DNA of 54,788 nucleotides from the NCBI GenBank assembly GCA_036489565.1, contig DASXFN010000035.1:1-54788 (forward strand), read 5' to 3'. Positions within the stretch are counted from its first letter, which is position 1, and each line of letters opens with the position of its first letter. A program made the translations under genes and the position numbers. Origin of the DNA: JAICKN01 sp036489565 (GTDB lineage Bacteria; Acidobacteriota; Terriglobia; Terriglobales; Acidobacteriaceae). Below are positions 9,897-18,101 of the stretch, one piece after another. Under the pieces are notes generated by a model. It searched no databases. It saw nothing but the letters and a program-made list of their open reading frames with translations, and was not told the origin of the DNA.

Positions 9897-10473
9897 AGGA
9901 AGGCCTCCTTGATATCTCACGCTACAAAAGCATTCGCAAATTAGGACCGCAACTCACGAGCATGTCGCCTTCGGCAATCTGTTCCGCGCGACGTCGTGAG
10001 AATTACAGTCCATAAGATTTTTCCCGCTCTAATAGGCGATAAAGTAAACGATAAATCAAACCGAACCTTCGCGGTAGAGACGATTGATTTTTTCGATTCA
10101 AGGAACATCAACTTTAGGTGAAGAATCCGTGTGCGATTCCTGCTGTGTTTGAAGTGCCCGCGTTGAAAAAAAGAATGTCTTTACGCTGCCGGGACGATTG
10201 CTATCGTTTTTCCTGCATATCCATAAACTCACTGCAGTCAGTCCCACAGAGGAATGCATGTCGGTTCGCCGGAGCAATCCAAACTGAATTCGATAAATAG
10301 TTGCAATGCACAGCACAAGACTCACGTACAATCACGCTGTTCGAATACTTTGTGATTGGCTCTGCAGTGTAATCTTATTTAGACTTTCAAGTAAACGTTT
10401 GCCAAAAATAGTGTGCGTCCGCGCATCGGCGCCCCGATGGCAATGCAAGAAAACACTACTCGATTAGAAGGGT
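9897..10473. other. Divergent intergenic region between GH127 and the CE1 esterase
   Basis: This gap of about 580 bp is AT-rich and carries no supported gene. It holds the LacI-type site at 10388-10405. It also has a lone half-site-like AAGTAAACG at 10042-10050 on the GH127 side, about 150 bp from that gene's start. It probably contains both divergent promoters, but none matches consensus well. Confidence 0.5.
10388..10405. promoter_or_regulatory. LacI-family-type operator upstream of CE1 esterase
   Basis: It shares the 14-mer AAGTAAACGTTTGC with the operator-like palindrome at 3461-3478. The outer arms are less symmetric than in that copy. It lies about 70 bp upstream of the esterase start, within range of a promoter. 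A shared site suggests that one sugar-responsive repressor controls both halves of the block. Confidence 0.5.
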
Positions 10474-11553
10474 ATGAACGTGACGAAAAAAATTCTTTGC
10501 CTGATCGCTTTGGCGATACTTCTTAACCTCGGTTCTGGTCTTGTGGCCCAGGTTCAGACTGAAGTACCTGCCGTTATTCCGGATGCAAAGCCAGCGACGG
10601 TTGAGCACATCAAGATTCATGGGACTTCGCTCGAGGGCAACTTGGAGGGCGACGCCGTTGATCGCGACGTGATTGTGTTCCTGCCACCCAGTTATGCCAA
10701 AGACAAGCATCGCCGCTATCCGGTCGTTTACGCGTTACACGGGTATTCCATTGGCGCCGAACAATGGACACACGAAATCCATGTGCCGCAGACCATCGAA
10801 GGAGCCTTCGCTCAAGGCGCCAAAGAGATGATCGTAGTGCTACCCGATTCCAAGACCGTTCATAACGGTTCAATGTATTCCAGTTCCGTCACCACGGGAG
10901 ACTTTGAACGATTCATCTCGCACGATGTGGTCGCCTATATCGACGCGCACTACCGCACAATTCCCGAGCGCCGCAGCCGTGGCTTGGTTGGCCACTCGAT
11001 GGGAGGATACGGCGCAACGCGCATCGGCATGAAACACTCCGACGTGTTCGGAAGCCTGTACATCATGAGCCCGTGTTGTCTCTCATCGCGTCCCATGAAT
11101 TCCGTGAACCCCGAGCTTGAAAAATCGCTGGAAGCCGTGAAGACGCCCGAAGATTCAGCTAAGTTGCCATTCTTTGCCCGTGCCATGCTTGCGAGCGCGG
11201 CCGCATGGTCCCCCGACCCTAAGAACCCACCGCTCTACCTCGACCTTCCATTTAAAGACGGCGCGGTGCAGCCCGATGTTCTAGCCAAATGGACGGCGAA
11301 CTCGCCGCTCGACTTCATTGATCAATACATCGACAACTTGCGGCAATACCATGCTATTGCCATTGACGTGGGAGACCAGGACGGCTTGCGATTCGATACC
11401 ACGAAGCTGCACGATGTTCTAGATAAATATGGAATCCCAAATACCTTTGAGCTTTATCACGGCACTCATACGAGCGCGGTTGCTGATCGCTTCCAGAACC
11501 ATGTAATGCCATTTTTCAGTAAGGATCTCTGCTTTAAGGCAGGCTGCCGGTAA
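10474..11553 (+). CDS. CE1-like esterase (feruloyl/acetylxylan esterase type), secreted
   Basis: Alpha/beta-hydrolase of the esterase D / FrmB-like family (CE1). A signal peptide of about 26 residues (LNLGSGLVAQ) leads into the fold, with YPVVYALHGY for the oxyanion region, the nucleophile elbow GHSMGGYG (S175), an Asp in DVGDQDGLRFD and the catalytic His in YHGTHTSAV. All catalytic elements are present. In a cluster of arabinose- and xylose-releasing enzymes, the likely substrates are feruloyl or acetyl esters on hemicellulose; the family is broad, so this is inference. GAAGGG lies just before the ATG. A LacI-type site lies about 70 bp upstream, and the GH3 gene follows after 107 bp. Confidence 0.8.
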   Translation: MNVTKKILCLIALAILLNLGSGLVAQVQTEVPAVIPDAKPATVEHIKIHGTSLEGNLEGDAVDRDVIVFLPPSYAKDKHRRYPVVYALHGYSIGAEQWTHEIHVPQTIEGAFAQGAKEMIVVLPDSKTVHNGSMYSSSVTTGDFERFISHDVVAYIDAHYRTIPERRSRGLVGHSMGGYGATRIGMKHSDVFGSLYIMSPCCLSSRPMNSVNPELEKSLEAVKTPEDSAKLPFFARAMLASAAAWSPDPKNPPLYLDLPFKDGAVQPDVLAKWTANSPLDFIDQYIDNLRQYHAIAIDVGDQDGLRFDTTKLHDVLDKYGIPNTFELYHGTHTSAVADRFQNHVMPFFSKDLCFKAGCR

Positions 11554-11660
11554 TCAAGAATGCACAAGTCAGTTTCAGAAACGCACTCATTGCAGTAATT
11601 CACAAAAATGCGGGAATCGGGATTTGTTTTGCCCTTTTCCGCCGAAATTAGGGAGAACTC

Positions 11661-14309
11661 ATGCGCTATAACGTCAAATTCATATGGACTGTCCTCACCG
11701 TTTCCTTCTTACTTCTTATTGTCGGCGCTGCCAGCGCGCAAGATAATTCCAATTTACCTTTCATGAATCCCAAGCTTTCGCCTGAAGAGCGCGCGGCGGA
11801 TCTTGTTCATCGCATGACTCTAGAGGAGAAGGCCTCGCAACTTGTGAATCAAGCGCGAGCCATTCCGCGCCTCGGAGTTCCGGAGTATGACTGGTGGAGT
11901 GAAGCCTTACACGGCGTCATTGCCGACGGCACCACGGAATTTCCCGAGCCGATTGGCCTTGCCGCTACCTTCGACGTGCCTCGCATTCACGAGATGGCCA
12001 CTGACATTGGCACCGAAGGGCGCATCGTGCATGTTCAAGCGGTACGCAACGGGACCAACCCCTTCTTTCATGGCCTCGATTTTTGGGCTCCCAACGTGAA
12101 TATTTTCCGCGATCCGCGCTGGGGCCGTGGACAAGAGACATATGGCGAAGACCCGTTCCTCAGCGGCCGCATGGCGGTTGCGTTTGTCACCGGCATGCAG
12201 GGCGATGATCCTAATTATTACCGCGTCATTTCCACCCCTAAGCATTTTGATGTTCACAGCGGTCCCGAGCCTACGCGCCACATGGCGGACGTAGACGTAA
12301 GCAAGCACGACGAAGAAGACACTTACCTGCCGGCATTTCGTGCCGCCGTGGTGGAAGGCCATGCGGGTTCCGTGATGTGCGCTTACAACGCCATTAAAGG
12401 TGAGCCTGCGTGTGCCAACCAGTTCCTGCTACAGCACACGCTTCGCGGTGCATGGCAGTTTCAGGGATACGTCGTCTCCGATTGCGGCGCTGTCATCGAC
12501 ATTTTTGCCGGACATCATTACCGCGCCACGCAACCGCAGGCTTCGGCCATTTCGCTCCAACGCGGCATGGACAATGAATGCGTTGACGGCGGAACTAAAG
12601 TCACGGACGACCACGACTACAAGCCGTACGTCGAGGCGGTGCAGCAGGGCTATCTTCCCGAGAGCGCGGTTGATACCGCTCTCATTCGCCTGTTCACCGC
12701 AAGAATGCGCCTTGGCATGTTCGATTCCCCATCCATAGTGCCGTACAGCAAAATTGATGAAAAGGAACTCGACAGCGCCGCGCACCGCGCACTGGCTCGC
12801 CGCATGGCGGATGAAGCCATGGTGCTGCTGAAGAACGACGGCGTACTGCCGTTTAAATCTGTTAAGCGCATCGCTATTGTTGGCCCCCTCGCTGACCAAA
12901 CTCCTGTTCTGCTTGGCAACTACAATGGCACTCCCACTCATACCGTAAGCGTACTGGAGGGAATGAAAGCCGAATTCCCGAATGCGAAAATCACTTATGT
13001 CCCGGGCATTCAATTTCTCTCCACGAACGTAGGAGTTCCCGTTCCAGCATCGCTGTTCACAACGCCCGATAGGAAACCCGGGATCAAAGCCGAATACAGT
13101 TCAGGCACGCGCCGCGAAACCAAAACGCAACCTCTCACATCGCGGACCGAATCCGGCCTGGATCTGAACGACAGCAACCTTCCGGAGCAAGCGAAAGCAG
13201 CTAAAAATTTGCTGGTGCGGTGGACGGGATTTCTCAATCCCAACGCGACCGGAGATTACTTGCTCGGCGTTAAGACTGACGGGTTTGCGACTCTTACAGT
13301 GGATGGGAAGCAGGTAACACGAGTATTTCGCGCTCGGTCCGGTCTTGGACGGGTTCATTTGGATAAGGGAGAGCCGGTCCAATTCGATGTAACCTATGCC
13401 CACATTGGTGGGGGAAAAATCGAAGCGCAACTCATCTGGACGCCGGTGAACAATGCGCCGGATCCGGCGGCAATTACCGCGGCGAAAAATGCGGATGTGG
13501 TCGTCGCCGTGGTCGGAATCACCAGCCGCCTCGAAGGCGAGGAGATGCCCGTTGACCAACCCGGTTTTCTTGGGGGTGATCGCACCAACCTCGACATGCC
13601 TGCACCGGAAGAGGACCTGGTCAAGGCCGTCGCCGCAACTGGTAAGCCACTGGTTGTCGTGCTCACCAACGGCAGCGCTCTCGGTATAAACTGGGAAAAA
13701 GCACATGCCAACGCCGTCCTCGAAGCCTGGTATCCCGGCGAAGAAGGCGGAGCCGCAATTGCTGAAACGCTGAGCGGAAAAAACAATCCTGCTGGACGCC
13801 TGCCAGTCACGTTTTATAAAGATGTCCATCAACTGCCCAACTTCGAAGATTACTCGATGGAGGGCCGTACCTATCGCTACTTCAAAGGCGAGCCACTCTG
13901 GCCTTTTGGATATGGTCTGAGCTATACGACGTTCAGCTATGGCGACCTTAATCTGCCAGATGCGACGATCAATGCAGGCGATCCTCTAAACGCATCCGTT
14001 ATGGTCACAAACTCCGGCAAGGTTGCTGGAGACGAAGTCGTACAGCTCTACCTCAAGTTTCCCGATGTCGCGGGCGCGCCGATCCGGGCCCTCCGCGGTT
14101 TTCAGCGGATCCATCTGGAACCCGGAGCCAACCAGAAAGTTGAGTTTCATCTCAATCCGCGCGATCTGAGCATGGTAAGCGAAGCCGGAGACATCATGGT
14201 CGCTCAAGGCAAATACACACTATCAATCGGAAGCGGCCAGCCCGGGACTGGGGTTCCGTCCGCCAGCAAGAACTTTGAGGTCAATGGACAACTTTTGCTG
14301 CCGGAATAA
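11661..14309 (+). CDS. GH3 beta-glycosidase with PA14 insert (beta-xylosidase/beta-glucosidase), secreted
   Basis: Multidomain GH3 exo-enzyme of 882 aa. A signal peptide (about 1-26) is followed by the GH3 N-terminal barrel with the nucleophile Asp D274 in YVVSDCGAVID. The alpha/beta-sandwich domain is interrupted by a PA14 beta-barrel at about residues 470-595 (GDYLLGVKTDGFATLTVDGK). It then resumes and ends in a fibronectin-III-like domain (about 763-865). PA14 insertions in GH3 enzymes shape the active-site entrance toward short oligosaccharides. AGGGAG 5 nt before the ATG supports the start. Sequence style (LHGVIADGTTEFPEPIGLAA) is like acidobacterial and Bacteroides GH3 beta-xylosidase/glucosidase entries, but substrate cannot be fixed. 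Confidence 0.9.
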   Translation: MRYNVKFIWTVLTVSFLLLIVGAASAQDNSNLPFMNPKLSPEERAADLVHRMTLEEKASQLVNQARAIPRLGVPEYDWWSEALHGVIADGTTEFPEPIGLAATFDVPRIHEMATDIGTEGRIVHVQAVRNGTNPFFHGLDFWAPNVNIFRDPRWGRGQETYGEDPFLSGRMAVAFVTGMQGDDPNYYRVISTPKHFDVHSGPEPTRHMADVDVSKHDEEDTYLPAFRAAVVEGHAGSVMCAYNAIKGEPACANQFLLQHTLRGAWQFQGYVVSDCGAVIDIFAGHHYRATQPQASAISLQRGMDNECVDGGTKVTDDHDYKPYVEAVQQGYLPESAVDTALIRLFTARMRLGMFDSPSIVPYSKIDEKELDSAAHRALARRMADEAMVLLKNDGVLPFKSVKRIAIVGPLADQTPVLLGNYNGTPTHTVSVLEGMKAEFPNAKITYVPGIQFLSTNVGVPVPASLFTTPDRKPGIKAEYSSGTRRETKTQPLTSRTESGLDLNDSNLPEQAKAAKNLLVRWTGFLNPNATGDYLLGVKTDGFATLTVDGKQVTRVFRARSGLGRVHLDKGEPVQFDVTYAHIGGGKIEAQLIWTPVNNAPDPAAITAAKNADVVVAVVGITSRLEGEEMPVDQPGFLGGDRTNLDMPAPEEDLVKAVAATGKPLVVVLTNGSALGINWEKAHANAVLEAWYPGEEGGAAIAETLSGKNNPAGRLPVTFYKDVHQLPNFEDYSMEGRTYRYFKGEPLWPFGYGLSYTTFSYGDLNLPDATINAGDPLNASVMVTNSGKVAGDEVVQLYLKFPDVAGAPIRALRGFQRIHLEPGANQKVEFHLNPRDLSMVSEAGDIMVAQGKYTLSIGSGQPGTGVPSASKNFEVNGQLLLPE

Positions 14310-14341
14310 TTTTGTAATGTCCTTATGCCGCGACTACATTT

Positions 14342-14371
14342 CAGACGTCCAGCAGAAATGCTGGACGTCTG
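14342..14371 (+). other. Perfect 13-bp hairpin with GAAA tetraloop between GH3 and tannase genes
   Basis: Arms 14342-14354 (CAGACGTCCAGCA) and 14359-14371 (TGCTGGACGTCTG) are exactly complementary around a GAAA loop, a stable GNRA tetraloop in RNA. No T-run follows, so it is not a standard intrinsic terminator. It lies 32 bp after the GH3 stop and 65 bp before the next start. An mRNA-stabilising or processing hairpin that sets relative expression is plausible; a stray copy of a palindromic repeat is the alternative. Confidence 0.6.
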
Positions 14372-14436
14372 GAGATCCGTGCCTTCGACCTGGACAGGCT
14401 TTTCTTAAGCCCGAAGCTTTCGTGAATGGAGGGAAT

Positions 14437-15975
14437 ATGCTTTCGCAATTCCTTAAGAAGATACTTTGGATATTCGCCTTCGCTGGTTGCGCTTGGGCGC
14501 AGCAACCAAAGTCATGTGCCAACCTGAAAAACTTCACAGTTCCAAATGTCGAGATCACAAAGGCTGCGGCCATTCCAGGGGGAACGACGGAACCAAATCC
14601 CTGGGGATCCGGTCACAGTGCGCCGCTTCCCGCATACTGCCGGGTTGAGGGCGTGATTAACCGAAGGGTTGGAATTGACGGTGAGGCGTTCGGCATCACC
14701 TTTGCATTAGCCATGCCTGAGAAATGGAATGGGGATTTTCTCATGCAGGGCGGCGGTGGCAGCAATGGTGTGGTGATGCCCCCACTCGGTGTGAATGCCG
14801 CGGGAGACACACCCGCGCTCATGCGCGGATTCGCCGTAGTCAGCACGGACACAGGTCACAAGAGCCGCCGCGCCGGCTTTGATTTCGGTTTCGAGAAAGA
14901 CCAGCAAGCGGATCTGGATTTCGCCTATCTCGCCAATGCCGAAGTCGCCAAGCTGGCCAAACAACTCATCGCGCAATACTACGAAAAGCCGGCAGCCTTT
15001 TCATATTTCTCCGGATGTTCCACGGGCGGGCGCGAAGGCATGATTCTTTCGCAGCGTTATCCGACAATCTTCAACGGCATCATTTCCGGTGATCCCGCCA
15101 TGCGCACCGGCCTGTCAAATCTTGCAATTGGGAAGTGGATTCCAGTTGCCCTCAATCAGATTGCGCCGAAGGATGCAGAGGGCAAGCCAATCATCACCCA
15201 GGCGATTACCGACAGCGACCGTAAGCTGATCATCGACGCGCTTTTGAAGGAATGTGATGCCCAAGACGGAATAGCCGATCACATAATCTCCGATCCGCTA
15301 GCATGTCATTTTGATCCGGCGGTGCTGACGTGCAAAGAAGGACAGACCGAATCCTGCCTGGCGCCGAACAAAGTCGCCGCGATAAAGAAGGTCATGGGTG
15401 GGCCAACGACATCGGAAGGAAACCAGGTTTACCCCGGACTTTTATACGATACGGGCCTCACCGCCAGCGGTCCCATCCGTGGGATTCTCTCGCCAGGCCC
15501 CGGCATCTTCGGACCAGCGCCCACTGCAATGGAAGTGGATGTCGAGAAAGAAGCCTTGGCCGACGCTCAGCCGCTCGTGGACTCAATGTCCACGAACCTT
15601 ACCACTTTCTCCGGCCATGGAGGAAAACTGATTTTCTATCATGGCGACAGCGATCCCTGGTTCTCGCCGCTGGACACGTTCGAGTATTACAAAAATATGG
15701 CAGAAGCGAACGGGGGTCCTCAGGAAGTATCGAAATGGAGTCAGTTTTATTTTGTTCCCGGCATGTCACATTGCGGCGGAGGCCCGGGCCTCGATCAATT
15801 CGATCTGTTGAGTGCGATGGCTAACTGGGTGGAAAAAGGGATTGTGCCTGTCTCAGTAGTCGCTACAGGCAAAGCATTTCCTGGGCGCAGCCGTCCTCTA
15901 TGTCCCTATCCCAAACACGCCCAATATAAAGGTCAGGGCGACTCAGAAGCCGCGAGCAATTTCGAATGTCGTTGA
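14437..15975 (+). CDS. Tannase/feruloyl esterase family protein, secreted
   Basis: Serine esterase of the tannase family (fungal-type feruloyl esterase/tannase fold) of 512 aa. The family's CS-D-HC arrangement is visible: adjacent C194-S195 in FSGCSTGGREG, an Asp in YHGDSDPWFSP, and the His-Cys pair in GMSHCGGGPG. The Cys pair is expected to form a disulfide bridging the Ser and His loops. The start at 14437 is chosen because GGAGGG lies just upstream and the protein then begins with a proper signal peptide (LWIFAFAGCAWAQ). A longer reading from 14275 would overlap the GH3 gene and the hairpin. It probably removes aromatic esters (ferulate, gallate) from plant material. Confidence 0.85.
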   Translation: MLSQFLKKILWIFAFAGCAWAQQPKSCANLKNFTVPNVEITKAAAIPGGTTEPNPWGSGHSAPLPAYCRVEGVINRRVGIDGEAFGITFALAMPEKWNGDFLMQGGGGSNGVVMPPLGVNAAGDTPALMRGFAVVSTDTGHKSRRAGFDFGFEKDQQADLDFAYLANAEVAKLAKQLIAQYYEKPAAFSYFSGCSTGGREGMILSQRYPTIFNGIISGDPAMRTGLSNLAIGKWIPVALNQIAPKDAEGKPIITQAITDSDRKLIIDALLKECDAQDGIADHIISDPLACHFDPAVLTCKEGQTESCLAPNKVAAIKKVMGGPTTSEGNQVYPGLLYDTGLTASGPIRGILSPGPGIFGPAPTAMEVDVEKEALADAQPLVDSMSTNLTTFSGHGGKLIFYHGDSDPWFSPLDTFEYYKNMAEANGGPQEVSKWSQFYFVPGMSHCGGGPGLDQFDLLSAMANWVEKGIVPVSVVATGKAFPGRSRPLCPYPKHAQYKGQGDSEAASNFECR

Positions 15976-16006
15976 TTGCAAACTGTCGAAATGAAGGATT
16001 GAGCTA

Positions 16007-17995
16007 ATGATTCGCAAGTCTGTTCTCATCGCGATGGTTGTGGCCGGTTTCTTACTCTCGCCGCAATTTTGTGCCTGGGCGCAAAATGCTCCAGCGAGTG
16101 CCAGTACTCCGCTTCCTTTGGTCAGCCCTATCTTCGCCGACAACATGGTGATGCAACGCGGCAAAGCGAACACTATCTGGGGATGGTCAGATCCCGGAGA
16201 CAAAATCCAGGTGGACATTGCGGGCAAGAGCGCATCTGGCGTTGCCGGAGCCGATGGCCGCTGGGAAGTGAAGATTCAGCCGCCACGCGCTGGCGGCCCC
16301 TACACGATGACGATCAAGGGTAAGCAGACGCTGGAGCTTCACAACGTTCTGGTCGGGGATGTGTGGCTGTGCGGCGGTCAATCTAATATGGAGGTAGGCC
16401 TCCGCATGGCGCGTAATGGCGCAGAGGAAGTCAAAGCTGCCAATTATCCGCAGATTCGCTTCTTCACGGTTGCGCCTCACGTTGCTTACCATCACACGGA
16501 TGTTGTGGAGGGTAGCTGGAAATCGGTCTCTCCGGAAACGGCGGAACGCCTTTCCTCTGTCGCATACTATTTTGCGCGCAAGGTCCAGCAGGAGATTCAT
16601 ATTCCAATTGGGCTGGTTCTGGATGCCGTCGGTGGAACTCCCGCGGAAGCATGGACAAGCGCCGACGCGCTTCGTCCACTCAAGGACTTCGACGTTCCAT
16701 TGGCGGAACTTGACAAGCTGGCTGCTGAAAAAGCGCCCGAATACGGCAACTATGTCATGCACTGGTACGACCAGTATGACGTCGGGCTAAAAGGGAAATG
16801 GGCCGCGCCAGCTTTCGATGATTCAAATTGGAAGCAGGTAGATATTCCCGGTGGCTTCGCCGAACTGGGCGTGCCTGAGACACCTGCGGTCGTCTGGTTT
16901 CGCAAAGCGATCGTCCTTCCGGATCCACTTCCCGCGGGTCGTGCTTTGTTGTTCCTCGGCTCGGTTCAGCGTATGGACACCGCGTACATCAATGGGACGG
17001 AGGTCGGCGCGAGCGCATGGGTTGAGAACCCTCGAGTCTATTTCATCCATGAAGGTGTGCTGAAGCCGGGGAAAAATCTGCTTGCGATTCGCGTCTTCAA
17101 GACAGAGCCGAAAGGCGGATTTCTTGGCAAACCGGATGAGCTGCACTTGTTGCTCGGGGACAAGACAAGCATTCCCCTCGCAGGCAAGTGGAAGGCCCAG
17201 CTAAGCGTGGATGCTCGGCCGCCGCATCCCATGCCCATTGGTTTTGAAAACTGGCCGGTAATGCCGACCGTACTTTACAAGGGAATGCTGGAACCCATCG
17301 CGCCGCTTTCCATCACGGGTGCTCTCTGGTATCAAGGCGAGCAGAATTCAGATCGCGGATTCCAATACCGCAGAATTCTTCCCGCAACCATCGCGGATTG
17401 GCGAACGCTTTTCCAGCAAGGTGATTTCCCGTTTTACATCGTAAGTCTGCCAAGGTTCGCGCCTCACAGTGCCACGCCGACTGACGATGGATGGGCCGAC
17501 ATACGGGAATCGCAGGCCCTAACCGCCGCCGATGTTCACAACTCTTGTTTGGCAGTGACCATAGATACAGGAGATCCAGACAATCTCCATCCAAAAGATA
17601 AACAGCCAGTTGGCGAGCGGCTCGCTTTCTGCGCGCTGGCAAAGCAATATCACAAGCATGTCGTTTATTCGGGTCCAACCCTCGCCTCTGTCAAACGCAT
17701 GCCGGGATCGATCCAGCTGCATTTCAAGCACACCGATGGCGGTCTGGTTGTAAAGGGAGATAAGTTGGAAGAATTTGCGATCGCCGGAGTCGACCAAAAA
17801 TGGTATTGGGCCGATGCACATATCAAAGGAAAAACAATTGTCGTTTCATCTCCTTCGGTACCGAACCCGAAAGAAGTCCGCTATGCATGGCAATCGAATC
17901 CGGCAGCAACTCTTTTCAACGGCGCCGGATTGCCAGCCGGTCCTTTCAGGACAGATACATGGCCGCTGATCACTGAGAGCCATAGACCATACTGA
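16007..17995 (+). CDS. Sialate O-acetylesterase-type carbohydrate acetylesterase (SGNH fold), secreted
   Basis: SGNH/GDSL-fold acetylesterase of the SASA family (662 aa) with a signal peptide to about residue 26. The catalytic Ser S126 is in GGQSNMEVG. The split hydrolase domain continues after about residue 385 with GALWYQGEQNS and the Asp/His segment GDPDNLHPKDK. Residues about 250-385 are a GH2-like sugar-binding jelly roll (FDDSNWKQVDIPG, VWFRKAIVLP, TAYINGTEVG) inserted in the middle, an arrangement common in this family. AAGGA precedes the ATG. The gene starts 31 bp after the tannase stop, so the two are probably co-transcribed. In this setting the substrate is more likely acetylated hemicellulose or pectin than sialic acid. 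Confidence 0.85.
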   Translation: MIRKSVLIAMVVAGFLLSPQFCAWAQNAPASASTPLPLVSPIFADNMVMQRGKANTIWGWSDPGDKIQVDIAGKSASGVAGADGRWEVKIQPPRAGGPYTMTIKGKQTLELHNVLVGDVWLCGGQSNMEVGLRMARNGAEEVKAANYPQIRFFTVAPHVAYHHTDVVEGSWKSVSPETAERLSSVAYYFARKVQQEIHIPIGLVLDAVGGTPAEAWTSADALRPLKDFDVPLAELDKLAAEKAPEYGNYVMHWYDQYDVGLKGKWAAPAFDDSNWKQVDIPGGFAELGVPETPAVVWFRKAIVLPDPLPAGRALLFLGSVQRMDTAYINGTEVGASAWVENPRVYFIHEGVLKPGKNLLAIRVFKTEPKGGFLGKPDELHLLLGDKTSIPLAGKWKAQLSVDARPPHPMPIGFENWPVMPTVLYKGMLEPIAPLSITGALWYQGEQNSDRGFQYRRILPATIADWRTLFQQGDFPFYIVSLPRFAPHSATPTDDGWADIRESQALTAADVHNSCLAVTIDTGDPDNLHPKDKQPVGERLAFCALAKQYHKHVVYSGPTLASVKRMPGSIQLHFKHTDGGLVVKGDKLEEFAIAGVDQKWYWADAHIKGKTIVVSSPSVPNPKEVRYAWQSNPAATLFNGAGLPAGPFRTDTWPLITESHRPY

Positions 17996-18101
17996 TTACG
18001 GAAGGTCGCGGAAGGGAAGTACTCGCCCCCGTTGGCGGAGCCAGTCTCTAAGACGCATAACCGCAACCGGTCCATTCGCAATCAAGACTCGGAGGAGTAA
18101 A

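Noticed and set aside
14275..14436. Longer start for the tannase gene.
   Set aside because: It would overlap the GH3 stop and the hairpin, and the real signal peptide starts at 14437 behind GGAGGG.
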